From: QAMH01 sp900556425
Lineage (GTDB): Bacteria; Actinomycetota; Coriobacteriia; Coriobacteriales; QAMH01
Assembly (NCBI GenBank): GCA_902475535.1
Contig: CABRZR010000003.1
Location: 62,001 to 126,000, forward strand
Length of the DNA: 64,000 nt
Reading direction: 5' to 3'
Below the pieces are notes generated by a model. The model was not told where the DNA came from. It saw only the letters and a list, made by a program, of their open reading frames with translations, and did no database searches. The translations under genes and the position numbers were made by a program. Shown in pieces: positions 26,281 to 34,264 of this stretch (position 1 is the stretch's first letter; every line of letters begins with the position of its first letter).

Positions 26281-26731
26281 AGGCTTGAACATTGCAGAAC
26301 AGGTTCGCGTGCTGCGCTCCTCGAGCAATCGCGAAGCCTATCGTGCCTTGCAATCGCTGCAAGAGACGAGCGACGTGGACGATGCCGTCTATGCTCACAT
26401 CGACAGCTTCATCGAGATGATGCGCGATTCCAGTTCCTATGTTCGGACTCGTGGGCTGGCCCTGATCGCCTGCAATGCGAAATGGGACGAGGCGGGAAAG
26501 ATCGATGGGATCATCGACGAGTATCTGGAACATGTGACCGACGACAAGCCCATAACCGCCCGGCAGTGCATGCAGTCCCTCCCGAAGCTTGCCGAAGCGA
26601 AACCGCATTTGATGCCGCGCATCACCTCGTCGCTCAGGCAGGCCGACACTTCGCAATACGCTGACAGCATGAGGCCGCTCGTCCAGAATGATATACGCGA
26701 TGTACTGCTCGCTCTGGACTCCATGCAATGA
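26273..26731 (+). CDS. Helical-repeat (HEAT-like) protein of unknown function
   Basis: A 152-residue, apparently all-helical protein with segments that look like HEAT repeats (SYVRTRGLALIACNAKWDEA; KPITARQCMQSLPKLAEAK). There is no membrane segment, cysteine cluster or catalytic motif. The start at ATG 26273 overlaps the flavodoxin stop (ATGCCTGA), which shows translational coupling and suggests a joint function. The HEAT assignment rests on pattern only. Confidence 0.6.
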   Translation: MPEGLNIAEQVRVLRSSSNREAYRALQSLQETSDVDDAVYAHIDSFIEMMRDSSSYVRTRGLALIACNAKWDEAGKIDGIIDEYLEHVTDDKPITARQCMQSLPKLAEAKPHLMPRITSSLRQADTSQYADSMRPLVQNDIRDVLLALDSMQ

Positions 26732-26781
26732 GGCAGCATCGGCAAACCCCAGTTCAGCGACTTATGTAAAGACCTTTTGAC

Positions 26782-27129
26782 ATGGCAGGGCACTTCCAAG
26801 CCAACGATGTAAAGCCGTATATCTGGCCCGACCCTTCCTTCATCCCGCATATGTCATGCGGTGCTCTTGTCGGTATAGGTTTATTCATTGCGCTCTTCTC
26901 GCTGGCTCTGTTCCTTGCGTTTCGGATTGAGCGAATCAAGAACAAGCATAATCTCGTGACGTACAAAGAGATAAGCGCGTTCATAGACGGGAGAGATGAC
27001 GTTGCCGAAGATGGCTCTTTCGGAAGAAGACACAGATGGCTGAACAACATGGTGAAGCTTGTGTGTGGCGCCGGTTTCGGTTTGGTCGTCGGGTTCGTGC
27101 TCACCGTTATCGTAACTAGTCTTAATTGA
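26782..27129 (+). CDS. Small two-helix membrane protein, unknown
   Basis: A 115-residue ORF with two hydrophobic helices: about residues 27-47 (GALVGIGLFIALFSLALFLAF region) and 91-112 near the C-terminus, with a charged loop between. There is no recognisable domain. No good Shine-Dalgarno precedes the ATG, and 50 bases separate it from the preceding operon. It converges on the ABC permease gene. The coding status is plausible but not certain. Confidence 0.5.
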   Translation: MAGHFQANDVKPYIWPDPSFIPHMSCGALVGIGLFIALFSLALFLAFRIERIKNKHNLVTYKEISAFIDGRDDVAEDGSFGRRHRWLNNMVKLVCGAGFGLVVGFVLTVIVTSLN

Positions 27130-27207
27130 GCTTCACCGCAAACACGGCCGTCCGAGAGCTGTCCGGAGAGGATAGTGCTACGTCCTGCGTCATCTTCAAG
27201 CAAGCAT

Positions 27208-28785
27208 TCAGGATTCGTACAGGCGCGTGAGTTCGAGACGATGGTAGAGCACGGCTGCAGTCAGTAGCAGAATCACCGCAACCATGACCATGACCGGCTC
27301 ACCATACTGGGGCAGCCCCAGGCAGATTCCGAGCGGAACGACGCTGCAGAGCACCCCCAGCCCGGTCGTCGCAAGGACGGAGATAGCCCCTCCCTTCACG
27401 GCGTAGTACTCGCTCGTCCAGTCGTAGCGTGGAAATCTCACGTTCATGTACATCCCAAGCGTCGATATGAAGCAGGCGTAGGCAGCGGGAACGACGAACA
27501 CGAGCGCGAGGCCGAGCCCGGAGACGCGCATCGCGATGGCAAGCAGCACAACGCTTGCCAAGGTGAAGGGAGCGATAACCGAAAGGTTCACGGCTATCTT
27601 CGACCGGAACACGTCGATGGAGCGCACGGGAAGGGAGCACATGATCCAGCGGCTCTTCCCCTCGAGCGAGAGGGAGGCGGAGGTCGTACACGTCATGCTG
27701 ACGAACATGGCGACAATGAACGGGAGCGCCGCGCGTAGCATAGAGCCGACATCCACCTCACCGGCATACGCCGCAATCGCATTCGCGCCTCCAAAAGCCA
27801 GGAGCGCTGAGAAGGCCAGCAAGAGCACCATGCCAATGGACGAGTTGAGGGCGTATATCGTGCACGAAAAGTAACGCGAAAGCTCGCGGCGGTACATCGC
27901 GCGAAACGGACTCCGCACCTTCAGGTCACCTAGGGAAAAGGTGGTAGCACGCCTTCGCGGATGAACATTGTTCATCCGCCGATAGAAGCGAGCGGCGAAG
28001 ACGATGAAAATTCCAGCTACCGCAGCCGAGAGCGCCAGGAACAGAAGAAAGGAAAGCGCATCCCCTGACGCACTCTGGGCGATGAGCGTCGCAGGCGGCC
28101 ATGCCGTCTGAAAAATGGCGGCCAGCGTGCTCGTCGCAGCGGCGATGTCGTCCCCGCTCGCCTGATTGAGCGCGCCTGTCGCCGCAACGATGACAAGGAC
28201 CAGAATCGTGCTGAGCACCAGGGAGAGCACGTTGCTTCTCCTCGAGTGCGCCGAGACGAGGGTGACGACGGTTCCTAGCGCAAGCGCTACGACCATGGGG
28301 ATGACCGGTACGGCGAGGCAGGATGCGAGAAGAAAGACGATTCCCGCGGCTCCTGTCGCGCCTTGCACCGCGAGCACGACGGACGCGGGCACAATCACGA
28401 TGGCGCATATGAGTGCGTCGGCAAAGTACACCGCTGCAACACGGCTCACCACTACCTGCGCGGGCGTGACGGGAAGCGACATCACGATATCGTAGTCGTC
28501 TGCACCGGCAAGCACGCCGGAGCTCTTGAGAAAGGTAAGCATGAGCACGACGAGCGTACAGAGCAAGACTGCTATGGCAGGCAGTGCCCTGGCGAGTCCC
28601 GCAACGGCCAATTCGTAGCTTATGGATGTGCTCAGCGCAAAGGCGAAGGCGGCCACGCAAACGGCAATTGCACACAGGACCGCAGCCTTCTTCCTTTCTG
28701 CGCCCCCTTCGGAGTGCAGCAGGCGATTGAGCCCGAAGAGACCGAAAAACCGCATCCTGGCGAGAGCGACGACCCGGCTACTCAT
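27208..28785 (-). CDS. ABC-2-type exporter permease
   Basis: A polytopic protein of 525 residues with about twelve hydrophobic segments and no signal peptide. It is divided into two halves of six by a hydrophilic stretch near residue 270 (RMNNVHPRRRATTFSLGD). The architecture matches large fused ABC-2 permeases such as those next to drug or lipid exporters. Its start overlaps the ATPase stop by 8 bases. The substrate is not inferable. Confidence 0.8.
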   Translation of the reverse strand: MSSRVVALARMRFFGLFGLNRLLHSEGGAERKKAAVLCAIAVCVAAFAFALSTSISYELAVAGLARALPAIAVLLCTLVVLMLTFLKSSGVLAGADDYDIVMSLPVTPAQVVVSRVAAVYFADALICAIVIVPASVVLAVQGATGAAGIVFLLASCLAVPVIPMVVALALGTVVTLVSAHSRRSNVLSLVLSTILVLVIVAATGALNQASGDDIAAATSTLAAIFQTAWPPATLIAQSASGDALSFLLFLALSAAVAGIFIVFAARFYRRMNNVHPRRRATTFSLGDLKVRSPFRAMYRRELSRYFSCTIYALNSSIGMVLLLAFSALLAFGGANAIAAYAGEVDVGSMLRAALPFIVAMFVSMTCTTSASLSLEGKSRWIMCSLPVRSIDVFRSKIAVNLSVIAPFTLASVVLLAIAMRVSGLGLALVFVVPAAYACFISTLGMYMNVRFPRYDWTSEYYAVKGGAISVLATTGLGVLCSVVPLGICLGLPQYGEPVMVMVAVILLLTAAVLYHRLELTRLYES

Positions 28786-29497
28786 CGCCGATCACCTCCA
28801 GAAACGCGTCTTCGAGACTTCCCGAACCACGCACCTCCCCCACCGTGCCCGAGGCCACGAGCCTCCCCTGCTTGATGATGGTCATCCTGTCACAGAGCTT
28901 TTCCGCCACGTCCAGCACATGAGTGGAGAAGAAGATGGCAGACCCTCTATCGCATAGATCGCGCATAAGCTCCTTGAGACGGTAGGAAGCTTGGGGGTCC
29001 AGCCCGACGAATGGCTCGTCCAAGACGAGCAACTTGGGATCATGCAGAAACGCCCCGATGAGCGCGAGCTTCTGCCGCATGCCATGGGAGTACGAGCCAA
29101 TCAGGTTACCTAGGCTGTCCATGATGCCGAAATCCCCGGCAAGAGCCACGATGCGTTCCTCGCGATCAGCGACGCTTACCCTGAAGATGTCGGCCAGATA
29201 GCTCAGGTACTGGATACCCGAGACATACTCGTAGAGGTCAGGATTGTCGGGAATGTAGGCGGTGCGAGCTTTGCATGCCACGGGCTTTTCGCGCACCGAG
29301 AGACCGTCGATGAGCACCTCGCCGGAATCGAAGGCCATGACGCCCACCACCGCGCGAATCGTCGTGGTCTTTCCCGAACCATTATGACCGATGAAGCCGT
29401 GAATTTCGCCAGGAGCAACAGTGAGCGAAAGTCCGTCGACTGCCGTCTTATCCCCGTAGGTCTTCGTGAGGTCTCTCACCTCAAGCACGTTTTCCAT
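28778..29497 (-). CDS. ABC transporter ATP-binding protein
   Basis: A 239-residue nucleotide-binding domain. Walker A GHNGSGKTT is at about 37-45, the Q-loop follows, the signature is YSHGMRQK (degenerate from LSGGQ), Walker B is LLVLDEPFVGLD, and the His switch is FFSTHVLD. It powers the permease encoded directly downstream. The small membrane protein gene ends 4 bases upstream of its start. Confidence 0.93.
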   Translation of the reverse strand: MENVLEVRDLTKTYGDKTAVDGLSLTVAPGEIHGFIGHNGSGKTTTIRAVVGVMAFDSGEVLIDGLSVREKPVACKARTAYIPDNPDLYEYVSGIQYLSYLADIFRVSVADREERIVALAGDFGIMDSLGNLIGSYSHGMRQKLALIGAFLHDPKLLVLDEPFVGLDPQASYRLKELMRDLCDRGSAIFFSTHVLDVAEKLCDRMTIIKQGRLVASGTVGEVRGSGSLEDAFLEVIGDE

Positions 29498-29500
29498 GGG

Positions 29501-29716
29501 CTATCTATCCCTCCTCGACTTGCGACGCACGGCAGCGTAGATGATGGCAGGCGCGGGGACGAACAGCAGGAGGAAGAACTTGCTCACGACGGTGCCCGTG
29601 CCGGTTGGCCCGAAGTGAAGCGGGATGACATCTGGAAGAAAGAACAGCGCCGCGACGATGACGACGAGCGTTATTGCGGTGAGTAGGACCACGGTCATGA
29701 CGGATACCTTGCCCAT
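29501..29716 (-). CDS. Small membrane protein, DUF1648/SdpI-like
   Basis: A 71-residue protein with two membrane helices. The stretch between them, LPDVIPLHFGPTG, matches the signature of DUF1648 (N-terminal part of SdpI-like proteins). The full SdpI domain is missing. The start at ATG 29716 has AAAGGGG 6 bases upstream. It lies between the regulator gene and the ABC genes in the same orientation, so it is probably an accessory part of the exporter operon. Confidence 0.65.
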   Translation of the reverse strand: MGKVSVMTVVLLTAITLVVIVAALFFLPDVIPLHFGPTGTGTVVSKFFLLLFVPAPAIIYAAVRRKSRRDR

Positions 29717-29779
29717 TTCAACCCCTTTCCGACAACCGGACACCAATCCTGTCGTCTGCAAATTACATTTCCATTACAG

Positions 29780-29804
29780 TAATATTCTCATAATGATAAT
29801 ATTA
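29780..29804. promoter_or_regulatory. Candidate operator of the exporter operon
   Basis: A 25-base near-perfect dyad: TAATATTCTCA, TAA, TGATAATATTA (one mismatch). It lies in the 123-base gap between the regulator stop and the DUF1648-like start. The half-site AATATTATCA recurs at 30414-30423, upstream of the regulator's own start. The same protein may thus control both. Confidence 0.55.
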
Positions 29805-29839
29805 AATCAAGGAGCGGTAAGAAGTGGGCTTGCAAAGAG

Positions 29840-30391
29840 TTACGCTTCCGAATCAGGCGGGGAGACGATGAGGCCGAGCGTACGCATCTTGCGACCTGAT
29901 GCGGGCTCATTGCACTCCAACGGTTTCAGAATCTCCGAGATGGCCTGCACGACCTTCACAAGCTCTTCGTCCGTGAGGCGTGCGTGCACGAGTGAGAAGC
30001 CCGACATGTCAGCCTCTATGTCGATGTCGGGCGAATCGCAGTATCGGCCGAACTGGCGGGCGAACCCGAGCATGTAGCGCGTGAACGCCTGCATGTAGAG
30101 GTCTCCGGAGTTCTCGTCGAGCACCCGCCTCAGGTCGGCGGTGATGTCCGTCGCCACGGCATAGGTCTTCTCGACAGTGCCGCGAATCGGCGTCTCCCCT
30201 ATCACCTTGAGAACGCCAGCTTGCTGCATCTGCTTGAGGTTTCGGTAGAGCGTGGCTTGGGGAATGTCATCGAAGACTGCGGCCAGTTCCTTTGCCGTGG
30301 CGCTTTCACGCCTGTCGATCTCGAAGAGCAGCCGCGACTTAACGGGACTGGTAAGGCAGTCGATTATCTTGTCTGAGTCGTGCCGTCCCAT
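29840..30391 (-). CDS. ArsR/PadR-like winged-helix regulator
   Basis: A 183-residue regulator. The N-terminal winged helix spans about residues 8-75: SPVKSRLLFEID, ATAKELAAVFDDIPQATLYRNLKQMQQAGVL, typical of ArsR-type HTH_20 domains. The C-terminal part is helical and unrecognised. The start at ATG 30391 has AAGGAGG 5 bases upstream. It heads the small-protein/ABC exporter operon; dyads at 29780 and the half-site near 30414 look like its binding sites. Confidence 0.75.
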   Translation of the reverse strand: MGRHDSDKIIDCLTSPVKSRLLFEIDRRESATAKELAAVFDDIPQATLYRNLKQMQQAGVLKVIGETPIRGTVEKTYAVATDITADLRRVLDENSGDLYMQAFTRYMLGFARQFGRYCDSPDIDIEADMSGFSLVHARLTDEELVKVVQAISEILKPLECNEPASGRKMRTLGLIVSPPDSEA

Positions 30392-30420
30392 GTCCCTCCT
30401 TTGCGACTGCGAGAATATTA

Positions 30421-30516
30421 TCATGGCGAGAGCATATGACAAACCAGCCGAGGCTCCATGGCATCCAGAACCTTGGTCGCACCACCGAGAGCGTATAATT
30501 CGCTACGCGCCGAGTT
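30421..30516 (-). pseudogene. Relic of the glycosyltransferase 3' end
   Basis: The minus-strand frame reads SARSELYALGGATKVLDAME and ends in PRL, VCHMLSP and a stop. This matches the C-terminus of the glycosyltransferase at 23087 (ALRSELAVLGGAARVLEVME). The DNA is clearly similar too, for example TCCAGAACC and TCGCTACGC in matching places. No start or catalytic part is left upstream. It appears to be the rest of a duplicated and mostly deleted copy. Confidence 0.7.
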
Positions 30517-30601
30517 CGGCGGTCGTGTACGTGCCATGGTCTTCGTAGCGATAGCTCGCGTCGATGCCTTTCATGTGAGCACCCTTGAAAGCGCAAGGAG
30601 C

Positions 30602-31501
30602 TTATACCTCTCGTTCGACCTGGCCGCGCTGCGAGAGAAGCAGACCTGCGATGGTGAGCATCAGCCCGACGACGATGGGCATGGTGAGCGGCTCGCCCAG
30701 CAGAATGATCGAGGCGGTCGACGTGATGGCGGGGACGAGGTAGATGTACGTCGTCGAGACCACAGCGCCGAGTCTGCGCACCGCCACGTTCCAGGTTACG
30801 AAGCACGCCGCAGAGGCGATTAGTCCCAGGAAAAGCAGATTCGCGACATTATCCCAGGCAAGCGCCTCGCGCACCGTGGGCAAGTCGCCACCGAACAGGA
30901 CGCTTGTCGGGATGATGAAGACAAGGCCCCAGAGGAAGGTGCGCTTGGTGGACGCGATGGTCTCGTAGCCAAGCTCGCCGATGCGCTTGACAAGCATCGA
31001 GTAGACGGCCCAGACGACGGCCGCCAGGAGAGCGAGCAGGTCGCCGAGGTATGAGAGGCCGCCAAAGGCCGACATCGCGTCCTCGCCACCCGTGCTCACG
31101 CCGACAAGCACGAGACCACCCATCGCCAACAGAAAGCCGATGACGAAGCGCACGTTCAGGGCGAAGCGATCCCCACGTATCATCGCGATAATCGCTGTGA
31201 ACAACGGCGAGGCCGCCACGATGACACCTACTGCCGTTGCCGTCGTGAACACGAGCGCGATGTTCTCGAGCAGGTAATACGCGGCGATGCCCGTCGCCCC
31301 GGCAAGGACGAAGAGCCATTCGTGACGACGCTCATGCAGGTGCATGATGTGCGGACGTAGGATACAAAGCGTGATCGTGCCGATGACGAAGCGAATCGCC
31401 AGGATCTGCAATGGCGTGAAATCGACGAGGAGCACCTTGGTCGAGACAAAGGTAAGACCCCAGACGAGAATGGTGAACAACGCGACGAGATGGTACCTCA
31501 C
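30602..31501 (-). CDS. EamA/DMT-family transporter
   Basis: A 299-residue membrane protein with ten predicted helices in two EamA repeats. The first begins at residue 7 (LFTILVWGLTFVSTKVLL), the second near residue 150 (LLALLAAVVWAVYSMLVKRIG). The PxITSTASIILLGEP-type motif at the end of repeat two is typical of drug/metabolite exporters. The start is GTG at 31501, overlapping the AraC regulator stop (GTGA). The pair suggests control of the exporter by the regulator. Confidence 0.88.
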   Translation of the reverse strand: MRYHLVALFTILVWGLTFVSTKVLLVDFTPLQILAIRFVIGTITLCILRPHIMHLHERRHEWLFVLAGATGIAAYYLLENIALVFTTATAVGVIVAASPLFTAIIAMIRGDRFALNVRFVIGFLLAMGGLVLVGVSTGGEDAMSAFGGLSYLGDLLALLAAVVWAVYSMLVKRIGELGYETIASTKRTFLWGLVFIIPTSVLFGGDLPTVREALAWDNVANLLFLGLIASAACFVTWNVAVRRLGAVVSTTYIYLVPAITSTASIILLGEPLTMPIVVGLMLTIAGLLLSQRGQVEREV

Positions 31502-32331
31502 TGAACGTCGCCCCCGGCGGCCATCGCGCGATAGGCAGCAGGCGTCGAGCCGATGCGCTGCTTGAAGGCACGTGTGAGATGGGCCTGGTCGGAAAAGCCG
31601 GTTTCGGCCGCCACGTCAGCGGGACTCACCCCGCGGACAAGAAGATCGCGAGCGCAGTCGACCCGCATCGAGAGAAGATGCTGGGATGGCGTAATGGAGA
31701 ACTGTCGCCTATATGCCCTGATGAGCGCATACTCCGAGATTCCCTCCCATTGCGCGATCTCCCCCACCGCGACATGGTCTGCCATGTGGCCACGAAGGTA
31801 GGCGTACGTCCTTAGCGCGGCCTCGTGATTGCGCCGCGAACTCGCAACGTCTGGTTCTGCTATCCCGTTCGGCGCAAGAGCGATTCGCAAGGCGATCAGC
31901 GCATCCTCGGCCCCATGTCTGTCGGCAGCGCGTTCCACGACATCCGCAAACACCGTGAACGCATCACGCGCACCACAGTTTCTCAGAACCGGCCCCGCAA
32001 GTTTTGTCGAGCCAAACGCGCGCACGGGCAAGGCGAAGCTATCGTACGCGAAGGTCCCTTCCCCACTCTGAACGCACCCGTGCACGTCACCAGGATTGAA
32101 CACGACGACATCACCGGATACGAGCGCGTATGTCTCGCCATTGCACTCGAGCATCCGCATGCCACGACGCACAAGGCCGATTACGTAGTGACTGTGGGAA
32201 TGGGGTGCAAACGGCTGCAGAAAGCCCTCATAGGCCCTCCGTTCGCCTTCAACATGGTGCAGTGGCGTAACCACGCATGAGGGACTCGCTTGCGTCGGGC
32301 TGACCGCCTCGCCTTTTCCGATATGAACCAT
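31498..32331 (-). CDS. AraC-family transcriptional regulator
   Basis: A 277-residue regulator. The N-terminal cupin-like effector domain (AraC_binding; HSHSHYVIGLVRRG, SGDVVVFNPGDVHG) covers about residues 30-150. The C-terminal pair of helix-turn-helices covers about 180-270, with VSPADVAAETGFSDQAHLTRAFKQ matching the AraC signature. Its stop overlaps the GTG of the DMT transporter gene, which it probably controls. Its promoter must lie in the short gap before the rpmE terminator. Confidence 0.92.
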   Translation of the reverse strand: MVHIGKGEAVSPTQASPSCVVTPLHHVEGERRAYEGFLQPFAPHSHSHYVIGLVRRGMRMLECNGETYALVSGDVVVFNPGDVHGCVQSGEGTFAYDSFALPVRAFGSTKLAGPVLRNCGARDAFTVFADVVERAADRHGAEDALIALRIALAPNGIAEPDVASSRRNHEAALRTYAYLRGHMADHVAVGEIAQWEGISEYALIRAYRRQFSITPSQHLLSMRVDCARDLLVRGVSPADVAAETGFSDQAHLTRAFKQRIGSTPAAYRAMAAGGDVQ

Positions 32332-32424
32332 GCCGTGCCATTCCAGTCAACATGCTCGCCTTTGCCAATGTCTCGCAAGCATACTGCAATCGCGAAAAGC
32401 ATTCTTGAACGCAATTGCGCATAC

Positions 32425-32453
32425 AAAAAAACACCGTCCCGAATGGGACGGTG
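32425..32453 (-). terminator. Rho-independent terminator of rpmE
   Basis: A perfect 9-bp stem, CACCGTCCC at 32432-32440 with GGGACGGTG at 32445-32453, and a 4-base loop. On the minus strand seven T residues follow directly. It lies 25 bases after the rpmE stop. Confidence 0.92.
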
Positions 32454-32478
32454 CCTTGTGCTTCTTTGGATGCGAGAG

Positions 32479-32976
32479 TTACTCGGCGCTTTCCTCGGTA
32501 GCAGCCTCTTCGGTGGCCTGTTCGGCCTCGGCGGCCTCAGCAGCAGCCTCGGCGACCTCGGAGACGCTCTCCTCTTCCTTGGCCTCGTCCTCGGCAGCAG
32601 CAGCCTCCTTCTCGGCCTTCTCGGCATCGCGAGCGGCTTTCTCGGCGTACTTCTTGGCGCGCTCTTCCTTGGCAGCCTGCTTGGCAGCACGCTCCTCGGC
32701 GGCCTTGGCGGCCTTCTCGGCGGCGGCAGCCTGCTTGGCGGCCTTCTCGGCGGCCTTGCGCTCCTTGAGCTGGTCGGCGGCGGAACCGAACTTGTTGGAG
32801 AAGCGCTGGACACGTCCGCCGGTATCGACGAACTTCTGCTGACCCGTGAAGAACGGATGGCACTCGTTGCAGAGATCAACGACGAGCTCGGGCTTGGTCG
32901 AGCGGGTCTTGAAGGTGTTGCCGCAGCTGCAGCGCACCGTGCACTCGACGTAATCGGGATGGATATCGGGTTTCAT
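32479..32976 (-). CDS. rpmE: 50S ribosomal protein L31 with long Ala/Glu/Lys tail
   Basis: The first 66 residues are a zinc-binding (C+) L31: Cys16 and Cys18 in RCSCGN, Cys36 and Cys39 in DLCNECHPF, then FFTGQQKFVDTGGRVQRF. From residue 67 a tail of about 100 residues follows, made of repeats of Ala, Glu and Lys (AAEKAAKQAAAAEKAAK and similar), becoming acidic at the end. Normal L31 is about 70 residues. The tail is likely helical and would project from the ribosome. It is monocistronic, followed by a strong terminator. Confidence 0.93.
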   Translation of the reverse strand: MKPDIHPDYVECTVRCSCGNTFKTRSTKPELVVDLCNECHPFFTGQQKFVDTGGRVQRFSNKFGSAADQLKERKAAEKAAKQAAAAEKAAKAAEERAAKQAAKEERAKKYAEKAARDAEKAEKEAAAAEDEAKEEESVSEVAEAAAEAAEAEQATEEAATEESAE

Positions 32977-33159
32977 TGTTACTCCTTCTATGTGCCTTAG
33001 TTTCCGACCAAGGCGTGAAACAGTCTAAAATATGATACCAGCATCTCATACGCATAGCCAGACCTTATTTTGCCATATCGCCACATATCGATTTGTCTGC
33101 ATCGTATTTGCAAAACGGGTGTACTCTTGGGCGAAGAACAGCAGACCAAGGAGCAGGTC

Positions 33160-34176
33160 ATGGTCGAGAGAAGATATCGCTCGTCGCAGCCTCGGCGCCC
33201 AACACAACCCCGGCGCGCGCCGCAAACCCAGCATTCAACTCGCACACGACAGCCATATCAACAGCAGTACCAGAGAAGCAACTACACGCAACGCCAAACT
33301 CCACGGGGCACCTCCAATGCCCGGCCGCCCCGCAACCGTTTCCTGCTCGTCATCCCCATTCTCGTCATCATCGTACTTGCGTGCGTTATCCGCTTCGTCG
33401 CCTGCACGCCCACCAGCGAGCCTGCACGAGACGTTGTCGCTTCTTCCTCCTCCACGAGCACCGGTGTCTCTGCTGCCAGCGATCCTGCGGACAATAAGGC
33501 AACCGCAATCGCGACTGACCCCCAGGATCGCACCAAGACGAGCGCCAGTGCCAACGACGTCAAGCCCACCGAAAAGGTCGTCTACCTCACCTTCGACGAT
33601 GGGCCCTCGGGACATACCCAACAGATACTCGATACGCTCGACAGCTATGGCATCAAAGCCACGTGGTTCATCCTGGGCAATACCGGTCACATCGATTCGG
33701 TCAAGGACATCTGGGAGCGCGGCCATCAAATTGGCCTGCACTCGAGTGAGCACGACTACGATTACATATACGCAGATCCCGCCAACTTCGTCGCCGACAT
33801 TAACAAAATCGGCTCGGCCGTGAGCGAGCAACTCGGCTTCATGCCAACGCTCATTCGCTTCCCTGGTGGCAGCGTCAATGGCTACAACGCCGGTCGTTCG
33901 GACGCCTTTAGGCAAGCAGCGGCCAACCAGGGTTGGCATTACTTCGACTGGAACGTGAGCATCGGCGACTCTACCCAACCGCCCGCTCCGGTCGAGGCGC
34001 TTGTGGAGAACATCAAGCGCGAAGCAGAAGGGTGCAACTCCTGCTGCGTCCTCATGCACGATTCGGACTTCAAACCGACGACGGCCGATGCATTGCCGCA
34101 AATCATCGAATACTTCAAATCCCAAGGATACAGCTTTGACATCCTGACAGCGGATAGCTTCGGATACCACTTCTAG
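33160..34176 (+). CDS. Membrane-anchored polysaccharide deacetylase
   Basis: A NodB-domain hydrolase that removes acetyl groups from wall polysaccharide or peptidoglycan. An Arg/Gln-rich cytoplasmic head (1-60) precedes one membrane helix (61-80), then a Ser/Thr-rich linker. The NodB domain follows from residue 140: TFDDGP (144-149), metal ligands His194 and His198 in HSSEH, RFPGGS at 233-238, and the C-terminal LMHDS motif. It has 338 residues from ATG 33160, with AAGGAG 6 bases upstream. It is inserted between rpmE and rho, which are often neighbours. Confidence 0.9.
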   Translation: MVERRYRSSQPRRPTQPRRAPQTQHSTRTRQPYQQQYQRSNYTQRQTPRGTSNARPPRNRFLLVIPILVIIVLACVIRFVACTPTSEPARDVVASSSSTSTGVSAASDPADNKATAIATDPQDRTKTSASANDVKPTEKVVYLTFDDGPSGHTQQILDTLDSYGIKATWFILGNTGHIDSVKDIWERGHQIGLHSSEHDYDYIYADPANFVADINKIGSAVSEQLGFMPTLIRFPGGSVNGYNAGRSDAFRQAAANQGWHYFDWNVSIGDSTQPPAPVEALVENIKREAEGCNSCCVLMHDSDFKPTTADALPQIIEYFKSQGYSFDILTADSFGYHF

Positions 34177-34205
34177 CCTGCGATATCCTCTCGAAGCCAG
34201 AAGAA

Positions 34206-34232
34206 GCGCCCCAGCTCACGATGAGCCGGGGC
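34206..34232. terminator. Hairpin between convergent deacetylase and rho
   Basis: CGCCCC-A-GCTCA at 34206-34217 pairs with TGAGC-C-GGGGCG at 34221-34232, a 12-bp stem with one mismatch and a 3-base loop. It stands between two convergent genes. There is no run of T on either side, so its use as an intrinsic terminator is uncertain. Confidence 0.5.
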
Positions 34233-34264
34233 GTCACGTCAACGCATCGCATGTGCGCGTATCG

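Noticed and set aside
20885..32331. Prophage, integrative element or insertion sequence in the accessory stretch
   Set aside because: No integrase, transposase, direct repeats or attachment site is visible; tRNA-Arg is far away at 6444.
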